Source of the DNA: an uncultured Christensenella sp.
Lineage (GTDB): Bacteria > Bacillota > Clostridia > Christensenellales > Borkfalkiaceae
Length of the DNA: 58,554 nt
Assembly (NCBI GenBank): GCA_910576655.1
Contig: CAJTJC010000014.1
Coordinates: forward strand, 1-58,554
Direction of reading: 5' to 3'
Shown: piece by piece, positions 8,351 to 16,934 of the stretch
Position numbering within the stretch: position 1 is the first letter of the stretch
Layout: every line of letters starts with the position of its first letter
Position numbers and translations under genes: made by a program
Notes under the pieces: model-generated
Told to the model about the DNA's origin: nothing
What the model saw: only the letters and a program-made list of their open reading frames with translations
Database searches by the model: none

Positions 8351-9187
8351 ATGTTAGACAGTGCTATTATAGGCGGCGGCCCCGCGGGTATTTCCGCCGC
8401 AATCAATTTAAAGCTGCTCGGCAAAACCTTCGTGTGGTTCGGCGGCGCATCTAAAAAAGTAGAGCGGGCGGAGCTTATCAAAAACTACGTCGGTTTTCCC
8501 GCTGTTGCGGGCGGCTCTCTTGCTAAGGCTTTTAAGGAACATACCGAGAGCATGGGCATAGACGGCGTCGACGCGGTGGTTACGGGCGTTTACCAAACGG
8601 ACGGATATTTCACTTTGCTTGCGCAGGACGCAAGCTACGAGGCGCGCACGGTAATTCTATGCACGGGCGTCGAGACGTCCAAGCCCATAGAGGGCGAAGA
8701 GGAGTTCCTCGGCCGCGGCGTCAGCTACTGCGCCACCTGCGACGGCTTTCTCTACAAGGGCAAAAAAATAGCCGTGCTATGTACGGACAAGCGGTTCGAG
8801 CACGAGGCGGAGTTCCTTGCGGGTCTGTCCGAAAAGGCTTACGTTATTCCTCTCTATAAGGGCTACGAAATAAAATCCGACAAGGCGGAGATAATCGTCA
8901 AAAAGCCCGTTTCGGTTACGGGCGATATGCGCGTGCGCGCGCTCAATTTCAAGGACGCAAGTCTGGAAGTCGACGGTCTGTTTATTTTAAGAGGCTCGGT
9001 TTCGCCCGCCACGCTGCTGCGCGGACTGAAAACCGAGGACGGGCATATTTTTGTCAACCGCGATTTGTCTACGAATATCGCGGGCGTGTTCGCGGCGGGC
9101 GACTGCACGGGCAGACCGTATCAGTACGCCAAATCGGTCGGCGAGGGCAACGTAGCCGCCCATTCCGTAGTCGAATTTTTAAAGTGA
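8351..9187 (+). CDS. Thioredoxin-reductase-like flavoprotein lacking the NADPH motif
   Basis: A 278-residue FAD protein: FAD-binding GGGPAG (about 8-13), redox-active CATC (about 132-135) and the second FAD motif VFAAGDCTG near the end. The central domain should carry the NADPH Rossmann motif GGGDSA; here that stretch reads IAVLCTDKRFEHEAEFL, so the motif is absent and the domain is short. This is the pattern of ferredoxin-dependent flavin thioredoxin reductases described from clostridia, which take electrons from ferredoxin. The gene directly follows a ferredoxin-linked hydrogenase with no Shine-Dalgarno of its own. No thioredoxin gene is in the window. An ordinary NADPH enzyme seems unlikely. 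Confidence 0.85.
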   Translation: MLDSAIIGGGPAGISAAINLKLLGKTFVWFGGASKKVERAELIKNYVGFPAVAGGSLAKAFKEHTESMGIDGVDAVVTGVYQTDGYFTLLAQDASYEARTVILCTGVETSKPIEGEEEFLGRGVSYCATCDGFLYKGKKIAVLCTDKRFEHEAEFLAGLSEKAYVIPLYKGYEIKSDKAEIIVKKPVSVTGDMRVRALNFKDASLEVDGLFILRGSVSPATLLRGLKTEDGHIFVNRDLSTNIAGVFAAGDCTGRPYQYAKSVGEGNVAAHSVVEFLK

Positions 9188-9190
9188 ATT

Positions 9191-9218
9191 AAAAGCTTCC
9201 GCATACGCGGAAGCTTTT
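9191..9218 (+). terminator. Rho-independent terminator
   Basis: AAAAGCTTCCGC (9191-9202) pairs with GCGGAAGCTTTT (9207-9218) around ATAC. It closes the hydrogenase/flavoprotein transcript. Confidence 0.75.
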
Positions 9219-9226
9219 AAAATTAC

Positions 9227-9256
9227 TTGCCTTTTAAGTGCGGTTAGTGTTAAAAT
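9227..9256 (+). promoter_or_regulatory. Promoter of the prmA operon, apparently leaderless
   Basis: TTGCCT (9227-9232), 18-bp spacer, TAAAAT (9251-9256), then seven bases to ATG 9264. No ribosome-binding site can be present on the transcript. Confidence 0.5.
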
Positions 9257-9263
9257 ATTTATT

Positions 9264-10202
9264 ATGAAATTTACAGAGCTTACAATTCACACTACGGCGG
9301 AGGCAAGCGAGGTCGTTGCCGACGTTTTATGGCGCTACACCAACTACGGCGTAGCCATTTCCGACGTCAGCGACGTAATCGCGCTTCAACGCAACAAATC
9401 GATGTACTGGGACTATATCGACGATTCCTTGAAGGAGGGCGGCGACGTTCTCGTCAAGGCGTTTATCCCTCTTGAAAGCGCACCCGCGACTATTCCAAAA
9501 ATCCGAGCGGACATAGAGGAATGTAAGGCGAACGGCAAGTTCTATTTAAAGTTCGGCACGCTCGAAGCCACGCAGCGCACCGTCGAGGGCGACGACTGGC
9601 TGGAAATTTGGCGCAAGCATTTCCGCCCCATACATATCGGCAATAAAATAGTAGTCTGCCCCGAATGGATAGAGTACGAGCCGCAGCAGAGCGAGCGCGT
9701 GGTAAAGCTTGACAGCAATATGGCTTTCGGCACGGGCGAGCACGAGACTACCGCAATGTGCCTTAGGCTTTTGCAGCACTACCTTACGCCCGCGTCGGTG
9801 TGTATCGACGTCGGCTGCGGAAGCGGCATACTCGGCATATCTGCTATAAAGCTCGGCGCAAGCTACGCATACCTTTCGGACATTGACGAAATCGCGGTAA
9901 AGAGCGCTACGCACAACAGCGAGATTAACGGCGTAAGCGACAGGGTCAAGGTAGTGCGCGCTGACCTTTTAAACAACGCCGACGTAAAGGGCGACGTGGT
10001 TATGGCGAACATAACCGCGGAAATTCTGGTTCGCCTCGCGCCCGTAATAACGCAGTATCTGCACCGCTACGGCGTACTCATTTTAAGCGGAATAATAGAG
10101 AGCAGACTTAAATCGGTAATCGACGCGTTCACCGCGCAGCATTTGAAGCTTGAAAAGCGTCTGCACGAGGGCGAGTGGTACGCACTCTCGTTCAGATTAT
10201 GA
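9264..10202 (+). CDS. prmA: Ribosomal protein L11 methyltransferase
   Basis: A 312-residue SAM-dependent methyltransferase that trimethylates ribosomal protein L11. The N-terminal part is the L11-recognition domain. The catalytic domain shows the SAM-binding motif I VDVGCGSGILGISAIKLGA (about 180-198) and the substrate-site motif MANITAEIL (about 246-254, NPPY-like). Length is normal for PrmA. It overlaps rsmE by 4 nt (ATGA), a pairing that is common in Bacillota. It heads an eight-gene run reaching 16934. Confidence 0.93.
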   Translation: MKFTELTIHTTAEASEVVADVLWRYTNYGVAISDVSDVIALQRNKSMYWDYIDDSLKEGGDVLVKAFIPLESAPATIPKIRADIEECKANGKFYLKFGTLEATQRTVEGDDWLEIWRKHFRPIHIGNKIVVCPEWIEYEPQQSERVVKLDSNMAFGTGEHETTAMCLRLLQHYLTPASVCIDVGCGSGILGISAIKLGASYAYLSDIDEIAVKSATHNSEINGVSDRVKVVRADLLNNADVKGDVVMANITAEILVRLAPVITQYLHRYGVLILSGIIESRLKSVIDAFTAQHLKLEKRLHEGEWYALSFRL

Positions 10203-10918
10203 GCGGGCGCAAGCGGTTCTTTACCGACGCCGTGACCGGCGAGGACGCGGTGCTCGACGGGGACGAATTCGTCCACGCCGTAACCGTTCAGCGCGTTGCC
10301 GAGGGCGACGAAATCTGCCTGCTTGACGGCAGCGGAAGGGAGTTTACGGCTACCGTAACCAAAGTAGAAAAAAAGCGGCTTACGGCGCGCATTTCGTCTG
10401 TCGCGGACTGCGACTGCGAGCCGCGCGCGAAAATATACCTTCTCGTCGGCGCGCTCAAAGGCGACAAGACCGAGCTGGTGGTTCAGAAAGCGTGCGAGCT
10501 GGGCGTCGGAAAAATCGGAGTTTTTTCCTCGGAATACTGCTCGGCGTATCTCAACGCAAATAAGTTGGAGCGGTTGAACAAGGTCGCGCGCGAGGCGACT
10601 AAGCAGTGCATGCGCGCACGCGCGCCAGAAATAGAGTATTTTGACGACCTTGCGTCCGCGCTGGAATCTGCGCGGGACTGCGACAACGCGCTGTTCGCGT
10701 GCGAGTTTGCAAGCAGCTCGGAGGCGGACCTGTCCGCGCTATCGGGCACGACGGCGATAGTCGTCGGCAGTGAGGGCGGGTTTTCGGAAGCCGAGTTCGC
10801 GCTTGCCCGCAGGTTGGGCTTTGCGGCGGTGCATCTCGGCAAGCGCATACTTCGCGCCGAAACGGCGGCAATCGCTTTGACCGCGATAGTTGCGCACTCG
10901 CTCGGAGAAATGCAATGA
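10199..10918 (+). CDS. rsmE: 16S rRNA (uracil-1498-N3)-methyltransferase
   Basis: A 239-residue SPOUT-class methyltransferase acting on U1498 of 16S rRNA. The N-terminal PUA-like domain contains RFF and HAVTVQRVAEGDEICLLDG; the trefoil-knot C-terminus carries VGSEGGFSEAE and LGKRILRAETAAI, the SAM-binding and dimer motifs of RsmE. ATG 10199 is chosen because it overlaps the prmA stop (ATGA) and yields the family N-terminus. It overlaps mtaB by 4 nt. Confidence 0.93.
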   Translation: MSGRKRFFTDAVTGEDAVLDGDEFVHAVTVQRVAEGDEICLLDGSGREFTATVTKVEKKRLTARISSVADCDCEPRAKIYLLVGALKGDKTELVVQKACELGVGKIGVFSSEYCSAYLNANKLERLNKVAREATKQCMRARAPEIEYFDDLASALESARDCDNALFACEFASSSEADLSALSGTTAIVVGSEGGFSEAEFALARRLGFAAVHLGKRILRAETAAIALTAIVAHSLGEMQ

Positions 10919-12123
10919 GGGCGGTGGTTTTCACGCTCGGCTGTAAGGTTAACGAGGCGGAGTCGGCGTCGATTATGGCGGCGCTTGAAGAAATGGGCGT
11001 CGAAACGGGCGACTCGCTCGGCTATGCAGACGCGTATATTCTCAACACCTGCGCCGTCACGCGCGAGGCGGAGAGAAAGAGCCGTCAGCTTATTTCCCGC
11101 GTAAAGAAGTTCAACCCTGCGGCGGACGTTTTCGTCTGCGGTTGTGCTTCCGAAAAGGATAAGCAAAGCTTTATTGCCCGCGGCGTTGCAGCGGTTGCGG
11201 GCGCGCGCGAAAAGCAGAAGATAATAGACGCGTTCGCGGCGCGGTACAATCTTAACGCTACGGCTATGCCGTATCCCAAGCAGACCAAGACCCGCGCTTT
11301 CGTCAAAATTCAGGACGGGTGCAACAACTTCTGCTCGTACTGTATAATTCCCTATCTTCGCGGCAGGGAGGTTTCCCGCCCCGTCGAAGATATACTGCGT
11401 GAAATCGCCGCTACCGACTGCCCCGAAATAGTGCTTAACGGAATAAACATTTCGTCGTACGAGGGCGGGCTGGAAACGCTTACGGACGCGCTTGCGGCAG
11501 TGGATAAAAGAATAAGGCTGGGTTCGCTTGAATGTTCGGCGATAACCGACAGGCTGCTTGCCTCGCTTACTCGGCTTAAAGATTTCGCGCCGCAGTTCCA
11601 TCTGTCGCTGCAAAGCGGCAGCAACGCAGTGCTCAGGGCAATGAACAGGCACTACACGCGCGAAGAGTATCTTGAAAAATGCGCCGAAATTTATAAATAT
11701 TTTCCCGATGCGGCAATAACTACCGATATAATAGCGGGCTTTGCCACCGAGACGGAGGAGGACTTTGAAAACAGTCTTTCTATAATAGACGAGGCGGGCT
11801 TTGCGCGCATACACGCGTTCGCTTTTTCCCCGCGCGAGGGGACGGCGGCGTTTAAGCTTAAAGACCTTCCTCCCGACGTTAAGTCGGAGCGGCTGCACCG
11901 TCTGTTGAAGGCGGCGGACGCCTGCTCGGAAAAATTCAATTCGCGCTTTTTGGGCACGGAAAGGGAAATAATCGCGGAGGAAACCGTCGGGGACTATACG
12001 GCGGGATATACCGACAATTATATCCGCGTCTATACGCAAGGCAATCTCACCGCGGGCGAAAAGTACCGCGTTAAGCTTATAAAATTATTCAAGGACGGTG
12101 TTCTGGCAGTAAATGAAAGGTGA
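10915..12123 (+). CDS. mtaB: tRNA t6A37 methylthiotransferase
   Basis: A 402-residue radical-SAM enzyme that thiomethylates t6A37 of tRNAs. The N-terminal MTTase domain holds three cysteines binding the auxiliary cluster (FTLGCKVNEAES, LNTCAVT, VCGCASE). The radical-SAM motif GCNNFCSYCIIP follows at about 138-149. The C-terminal TRAM-like segment is short but present. GCKVN rather than GCQMN favours MtaB over MiaB. The prmA-rsmE-mtaB order is a recurrent neighbourhood. Confidence 0.92.
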   Translation: MRAVVFTLGCKVNEAESASIMAALEEMGVETGDSLGYADAYILNTCAVTREAERKSRQLISRVKKFNPAADVFVCGCASEKDKQSFIARGVAAVAGAREKQKIIDAFAARYNLNATAMPYPKQTKTRAFVKIQDGCNNFCSYCIIPYLRGREVSRPVEDILREIAATDCPEIVLNGINISSYEGGLETLTDALAAVDKRIRLGSLECSAITDRLLASLTRLKDFAPQFHLSLQSGSNAVLRAMNRHYTREEYLEKCAEIYKYFPDAAITTDIIAGFATETEEDFENSLSIIDEAGFARIHAFAFSPREGTAAFKLKDLPPDVKSERLHRLLKAADACSEKFNSRFLGTEREIIAEETVGDYTAGYTDNYIRVYTQGNLTAGEKYRVKLIKLFKDGVLAVNER

Positions 12124-13696
12124 AAGCTCGCTTACCCGCGCAAGAATTACATACTTTTTCAGAGAAACCTTCCGCGCTCATTCCAAGGACGAATACAGCG
12201 AGTTCCTTACGCGCGGACTGGGCGACAATAAGCGCGGCATTGCGGGTACTTATCCGTGGCTGTACGTGCGCGTATTTTTCGCGCTGTTTATGCTGTTTAC
12301 CGTCAACGTGGTAATACTCAGAATTACGGGCAACACGCTCTACGTTCCCACGGTAACGCTGCTCGGCGGTGTAACCTTTACCATCCCGTTTATGTTTCTG
12401 CTTACCGAGCTGTACCCCAAGCGCGATTTGAGCGTGGTAAAGCTGTTCGGTATTCTGGTAATAGGCGGCACGGCTGCGTGCGCTCTCACGCAGCTCGGAT
12501 ACGGGGTAATCAGGCTGAACAACCCCTGGTATAACGCGATTATCTCGGGATTTGTCGAAGAGGTCAGCAAGGCTCTCGTCGCTGTCGCCGCGATAATGAT
12601 AATGAAGAACAAAAACTCGTACGCCTGTTTTTTAATCGCTGCGGCGGTGGGCTCGGGTTTTTCGGTAATAGAGGATATGGGCTATCTTTTCTATTACTCG
12701 GATATGGTCGCCGCAAAGTACGGCGACATACGCGACACTGTGTATCTGTTTGTCGACCGCGGCTTTTCCGCATTGTGCACGCACGTTCTCTGGACGGGTA
12801 TAATAGGCTGGGCGTACGGCTTCGGCAAGGGCAAATACAAGCCGCTTTGCTTCGTGTTTTTAATCGGCTCTACGCTTGCGCACGTGTGCTGGAATTTGCC
12901 GCTCGAAGACTGGATGCACTCTACGGCGGTCGCGCTCTGTACGATAGTTACGGTCGTATGCAACGTGGTGGCGGTGCGCAAATCGCTGTTCACCACTATG
13001 ACGAACGAATATATCGAAATTATGAACGACAACATAATTCGCGAGGCAAAGGCAATGGGCGAGCGTATGCGCTTTACCAACGCCGCCAACCTTACGTTTG
13101 CGCTGATGTGTTCTTTTCTTGCGGTAATCGCGCTTGCGCTTTGTTGCCTTCCGATAGGTATGGAGCGTATGCTGGTCACCTATTCCGACAAGGACGAATT
13201 TATCGCGGTCGTCGAGGACGGCTATAAGCTGAACGCCGACTGGGACAGGAAATACGACCCCGACGGAAAAAATTTCGAGGAACGGTATATCGACGACGGC
13301 GACGGCAAGCGCCTTTCGTACTGCGTGCAGGAGGTCGTGTTCGACGGCTACGACGGCACCTATTATTACGGCTACTATATAGGCGCGGACGGCGAGGCAG
13401 ACGCCGCTGCGGACAGCATTTCGTTAGAGCTTGAAAGTCTGGCAAGCCGCATACCTTGCGTGGAATACGCGTTCGGCGACGAAACGGAGTGGGTGTTCGA
13501 GGTAAACGAAACCGACTATTCCAGCTACACCTATAACGAGGACGGAACGGTTTCAGCGGTAATCGACGCGGTTGCGTTCGAGGGTTACGACCTTTTAATC
13601 GCGCTCGTAGCCTCGGCGGTCGGCGTTTCGGGCGCGTGCTTCGTAATACTTACGGCATTTTCAATTAAACTCAGGAGAGTAAGAGATGAAGGATAA
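12113..13696 (+). CDS. PrsW-family intramembrane protease with C-terminal ectodomain
   Basis: A 527-residue polytopic membrane protein. The first about 300 residues show the four PrsW motifs in order: FVEEVSK (about 147-153), FSVIEDMGYL (about 183), HVLWT (about 223) and LAHVCWN (about 253), containing the Glu and His residues required for activity. PrsW proteases cleave anti-sigma factors in stress signalling. Beyond the family core this protein has another membrane helix near 330, an acidic Asp/Tyr/Gly-rich region (about 355-490) and a last helix, giving a likely extracytoplasmic domain not usual for PrsW. No sigma or anti-sigma gene is in the window. It overlaps mtaB by 11 nt. Confidence 0.85.
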   Translation: MKGESSLTRARITYFFRETFRAHSKDEYSEFLTRGLGDNKRGIAGTYPWLYVRVFFALFMLFTVNVVILRITGNTLYVPTVTLLGGVTFTIPFMFLLTELYPKRDLSVVKLFGILVIGGTAACALTQLGYGVIRLNNPWYNAIISGFVEEVSKALVAVAAIMIMKNKNSYACFLIAAAVGSGFSVIEDMGYLFYYSDMVAAKYGDIRDTVYLFVDRGFSALCTHVLWTGIIGWAYGFGKGKYKPLCFVFLIGSTLAHVCWNLPLEDWMHSTAVALCTIVTVVCNVVAVRKSLFTTMTNEYIEIMNDNIIREAKAMGERMRFTNAANLTFALMCSFLAVIALALCCLPIGMERMLVTYSDKDEFIAVVEDGYKLNADWDRKYDPDGKNFEERYIDDGDGKRLSYCVQEVVFDGYDGTYYYGYYIGADGEADAAADSISLELESLASRIPCVEYAFGDETEWVFEVNETDYSSYTYNEDGTVSAVIDAVAFEGYDLLIALVASAVGVSGACFVILTAFSIKLRRVRDEG

Positions 13697-14024
13697 TAAC
13701 TGTATATTCTGTAAAATAATCGCGGGCGAAATTCCCGCCGCTAAGGTCTACGAGGACGACAAAATGCTCGTGTTCAGGGATATCGAGCCCAAGGCAAAGG
13801 TACACCTTTTGGCGGTGCCTAAATCGCATTTCAAGCTACTTTCGGAGGCGGACGGCGAAATTATGAGCTATATGTTCGGTAGAATTCCGCAAATAGCCGC
13901 GCAAAACGGCTGCGACGGCGGCTACCGTCTTGTAATAAATCAGGGCGACGACGCAGGTCAGACTGTTTTCCACCTTCATATACATATACTCGGCGGCGAG
14001 AAGCTGCCAATCGACATCATTTAA
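13686..14024 (+). CDS. HIT-family nucleotide hydrolase
   Basis: A 112-residue histidine-triad protein of the HinT type, with N-terminal CIFCKIIAGEIPAAKVYEDD and the catalytic triad in VFHLHIHILGG. It hydrolyses phosphoramidates such as AMP-lysine. A clear AGGAGAG site lies upstream, and the gene overlaps the end of the prsW-like gene. Confidence 0.93.
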   Translation: MKDNNCIFCKIIAGEIPAAKVYEDDKMLVFRDIEPKAKVHLLAVPKSHFKLLSEADGEIMSYMFGRIPQIAAQNGCDGGYRLVINQGDDAGQTVFHLHIHILGGEKLPIDII

Positions 14025-14034
14025 CGGGCGGGCT

Positions 14035-14856
14035 ATGATTTACGTACTCAAAAATAAATACGTCACGCTTTCCGTAAATTCCTTCGGGGCGGTAATGGAC
14101 TCGCTCGTCTACCTCGGCGAAGAGAGGCTTTGGCAGGGCGGAGAGGAGTGGAGCGGGCGCGACGTGACGGTTTTCCCCGTTATAGGACACGCAAACGCCT
14201 ATACGGTCGGCGGCGAAAGGTTTTTGCCGAAATCGCACGGAGTGGCGCGGTATTCGGAATTTGCGCTCGTCGACGCGACGCTTACAGAGCTCGTCTTAGA
14301 GCTGTCGTCCAACCCGGTAACTAAAAAGACCTACCCGTACGGCTTTATTCTAAGGGTAAAATACGTTCTCAAAAAGAACAGCGTAAAGGTTACTTACGAG
14401 GTCAAATCGAAGGGCGGCGTTATACCCTTTTACGTCGGCGGGCATCCCGCAATCAAGGCGCCCGGCGGCGAGGCTTTAATCGAATTCGAGAACGAGGAAG
14501 AGCCCTTTCACTACCTTGCGGGCGTAAAGGAAGCGGTATGTTTGCAGAAGATAAAAAAATTCGTGGCAAACAAGGCTATGTTCAAGAAGTTCAAAACCGT
14601 ACAGCTCGGCGGCCTTTCGGGCGGCGCGGTGCGCGCGCACACCTCGGACGGTTACGTATATACCTATAAGTCGGACTGCCCCGTCGTCGCGCTATGGAGC
14701 AACGAGAACGGCGGCGACTACGTCTGCGTGGAATGTCTTTGGGGCATAAACGACTGCCCCGACTTCCCCGAAGAGCTTGAAAAAAAGCCCTTCATAAATT
14801 TTGCCGACGAAAATGGCAAAAGCTTTACGTACACACTTACGATAGAAAAAGAGTAA
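14035..14856 (+). CDS. Aldose 1-epimerase family protein, LacX-like
   Basis: A 273-residue beta-sandwich protein of the galactose mutarotase superfamily. Recognisable points are the N-terminal LKNKYVTLSVNSFGAVMDSL, FPVIG, KSHGVAR (active-site His), FYVGGHPA and the C-terminal WGINDCPDF. These match the LacX-like subgroup rather than classical GalM, so the sugar substrate is uncertain. It lies 10 nt after the HIT gene and 1 nt before the next gene. Confidence 0.8.
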   Translation: MIYVLKNKYVTLSVNSFGAVMDSLVYLGEERLWQGGEEWSGRDVTVFPVIGHANAYTVGGERFLPKSHGVARYSEFALVDATLTELVLELSSNPVTKKTYPYGFILRVKYVLKKNSVKVTYEVKSKGGVIPFYVGGHPAIKAPGGEALIEFENEEEPFHYLAGVKEAVCLQKIKKFVANKAMFKKFKTVQLGGLSGGAVRAHTSDGYVYTYKSDCPVVALWSNENGGDYVCVECLWGINDCPDFPEELEKKPFINFADENGKSFTYTLTIEKE

Positions 14857-14857
14857 A

Positions 14858-15382
14858 ATGGATTTATTTGAAAGCGACTACATAACCGTAACGGGAAAGA
14901 TAAACGCGGCGGACCATATAATCGAAAATTACAGCGATTTCGGCTGGACGCTTACCGAGCGCAGGGACGACAAATTGTACTGCGACGTAACGCATATGTC
15001 CTTTACGCGTCCGCATTTTATCGAAAACAAGGACGAGCTGCAGCTTATGCAGGTAAGGCTTGAAATAGCCTACAACGCCGCGGGTAAATATTCGCACAAA
15101 ACGGTTTCCCGCGCGGTTGCGCTGGGCAACCTTGCGGGATTTATCGCAATACTGCTTACCGTCGGCGGCGTGCTGCTTATGCTATGCGAGGCGCTGCTGT
15201 CCTATATTTTCGGACCCGTGCTTTGCGCGGTCGGCGTTGCCGAGGCGGTGGTGGGCGAGCTTATCGCATACCGCGTTTACAAAGCGGATAAAAAGAAATA
15301 TTCCCTGCTTATAAAACAGGAATCGCAAAAAATACAAAGCCTTTGTAAGCGGGCAAGAGAGCTGAGGGGTGTAAATGAATAA
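14858..15382 (+). CDS. Hypothetical two-TM protein
   Basis: A 174-residue protein: a soluble N-terminal half, two adjacent membrane helices (about 88-110 and 115-140) and a basic C-terminal helix. I do not recognise the family; the arrangement resembles small DUF2812-like proteins but no motif confirms this. It is embedded between the LacX-like gene (1-nt gap) and cls (8-nt overlap), so it is expressed with them. Confidence 0.6.
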   Translation: MDLFESDYITVTGKINAADHIIENYSDFGWTLTERRDDKLYCDVTHMSFTRPHFIENKDELQLMQVRLEIAYNAAGKYSHKTVSRAVALGNLAGFIAILLTVGGVLLMLCEALLSYIFGPVLCAVGVAEAVVGELIAYRVYKADKKKYSLLIKQESQKIQSLCKRARELRGVNE

Positions 15383-16934
15383 GCGTACTTCTTCTACCCG
15401 CTCGCCCGATAAAACCGTGCTGAAAATAAGAACGGAAAAGAACGGAGCCTTTATCGGCACGCTGAAAGTGGCGACGGTAGCGTTTCTCGTATTGCTGCAA
15501 ATCGGTATACAGATTTTTCTGTTCTCGATGTTTGCGTATCTGTCCTGGATATACTCGCTTGTCGCTTTCGGGCTGAGTATAATTTCTTGTATCTTTTTAA
15601 TTTCCTCTAACAGAAGTCCCGCTTCCAAAACTGTGTGGACGTTTATAATCCTGATATTTTTCAACGTCGGGTTTATTCTGTATATTCTTACGAACGACAA
15701 ATTCTTTTTCCGCAAGCCCAGAAAAATGTTCAGGGAGGTTTTCGCCCGTTCGGAGCCGCAGCGCCCCGTCTACGCTCAGCCCGAGATTGCTGACGCAAGG
15801 GTGAGAGAAGACTGCGAATATCTCAGGCGCGTCGGCGGGTTTACGCCGTTTACCGCAACCGACGTAGAATACTTTTCTTCGGGCGGCAAGCTGTTCGACG
15901 ATATTTTACAAAGCGTCTCGCGCGCGGAAAAGTTTATATTTATTGAATTTTTCATTATATCCGACGGCATACTGCTTGAAAGGTTTATAAGTCTGCTGTC
16001 CGAAAAGGTCGCCGCGGGCGTGGACGTGCGCATAATCTACGACGATTTGGGCAGTCGCTCGTTTTCCCGCAGACAGAGAAAGCGCATTAAAAAAAGCGGA
16101 ATAAAGCTTATGACCTTCAACAAGCTTATTCCCGCGGTCAATTTCGTTCTCAATATCCGCGACCACCGAAAAATAGTGGTGGTGGACGGCAAGGTCGCCT
16201 ACACGGGTGGCGCAAACCTTGCCGACGAGTACACCAACGAAAGCCGTCATTACGGCTACTGGAAGGACGGCGGCGTGCGCGCGGAGGGCGCGGCGGCGGA
16301 CGGGTTCACGCTTATGTTTTTGCGCCAGTGGGATTTTCTCACCCGTAAATTCGGAAATTACGGCGAATTTTTCAACAACTACGCAAAAAAAGAAAACGCC
16401 TCGGTCTGCGTTCCCTTCTCGTGCGGGCTTGACAGGGACGTTTTTATCGGCAAAGAGCTGTACTTGAACGTCATTTCCAAGGCGCAGGGCAGGCTGTATA
16501 TTATGACGCCCTATCTCGTACCGGATGACGCTATTTTCAATATGCTTGCAAATAAGGCGCAGTCGGGCTGCGACGTGCGCATAGTGCTTCCCGAAATTCC
16601 CGACAAGCCATACGTTTACGTCGTTTCGCTCGACTTTGCGGCGCGGCTTGCCGAAAGGGGCGTAAAAATTCTTTTAATGCGCGATAGCTTCGTGCACAGC
16701 AAGCTTATGCTTACCGACTACTGCGCTGTTTCGGGCTCTATCAATATCGATTTGCGCAGCTTCTATCAACAGTTCGAAAGCGCGCTGTATACCAACGACC
16801 CCGCTGCAATGCGCGCGGTTGAGGATGACTTCGAATTGACCTTTAAAGAGTGCGTGCCGCTTACAAAAAAGAAAAACAGCGCGAAAAACAGATTTCTCGC
16901 GCTGCTGTTTAAGGTGGTTTCGCCGTTGATGTAG
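15375..16934 (+). CDS. cls: Cardiolipin synthase
   Basis: A 519-residue membrane enzyme joining two phosphatidylglycerol molecules. Two N-terminal membrane helices (about 32-52 and 60-100) precede two phospholipase-D domains with HKD motifs: HRKIVVVDG (His264) followed by GGANLADEY, and HSKLMLTD (His441) followed by GSINIDLRSF. Length and layout match bacterial ClsA/Cls. Last gene of the prmA run. Its stop directly abuts the stop of the convergent WYL gene, with no terminator between them. Confidence 0.92.
   Translation: MNKRTSSTRSPDKTVLKIRTEKNGAFIGTLKVATVAFLVLLQIGIQIFLFSMFAYLSWIYSLVAFGLSIISCIFLISSNRSPASKTVWTFIILIFFNVGFILYILTNDKFFFRKPRKMFREVFARSEPQRPVYAQPEIADARVREDCEYLRRVGGFTPFTATDVEYFSSGGKLFDDILQSVSRAEKFIFIEFFIISDGILLERFISLLSEKVAAGVDVRIIYDDLGSRSFSRRQRKRIKKSGIKLMTFNKLIPAVNFVLNIRDHRKIVVVDGKVAYTGGANLADEYTNESRHYGYWKDGGVRAEGAAADGFTLMFLRQWDFLTRKFGNYGEFFNNYAKKENASVCVPFSCGLDRDVFIGKELYLNVISKAQGRLYIMTPYLVPDDAIFNMLANKAQSGCDVRIVLPEIPDKPYVYVVSLDFAARLAERGVKILLMRDSFVHSKLMLTDYCAVSGSINIDLRSFYQQFESALYTNDPAAMRAVEDDFELTFKECVPLTKKKNSAKNRFLALLFKVVSPLM

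Noticed and set aside
10483..12039. 518-codon minus-strand ORF across rsmE and mtaB
   Set aside because: Antisense shadow of two recognised genes; Arg- and Ala-rich composition with no family features.
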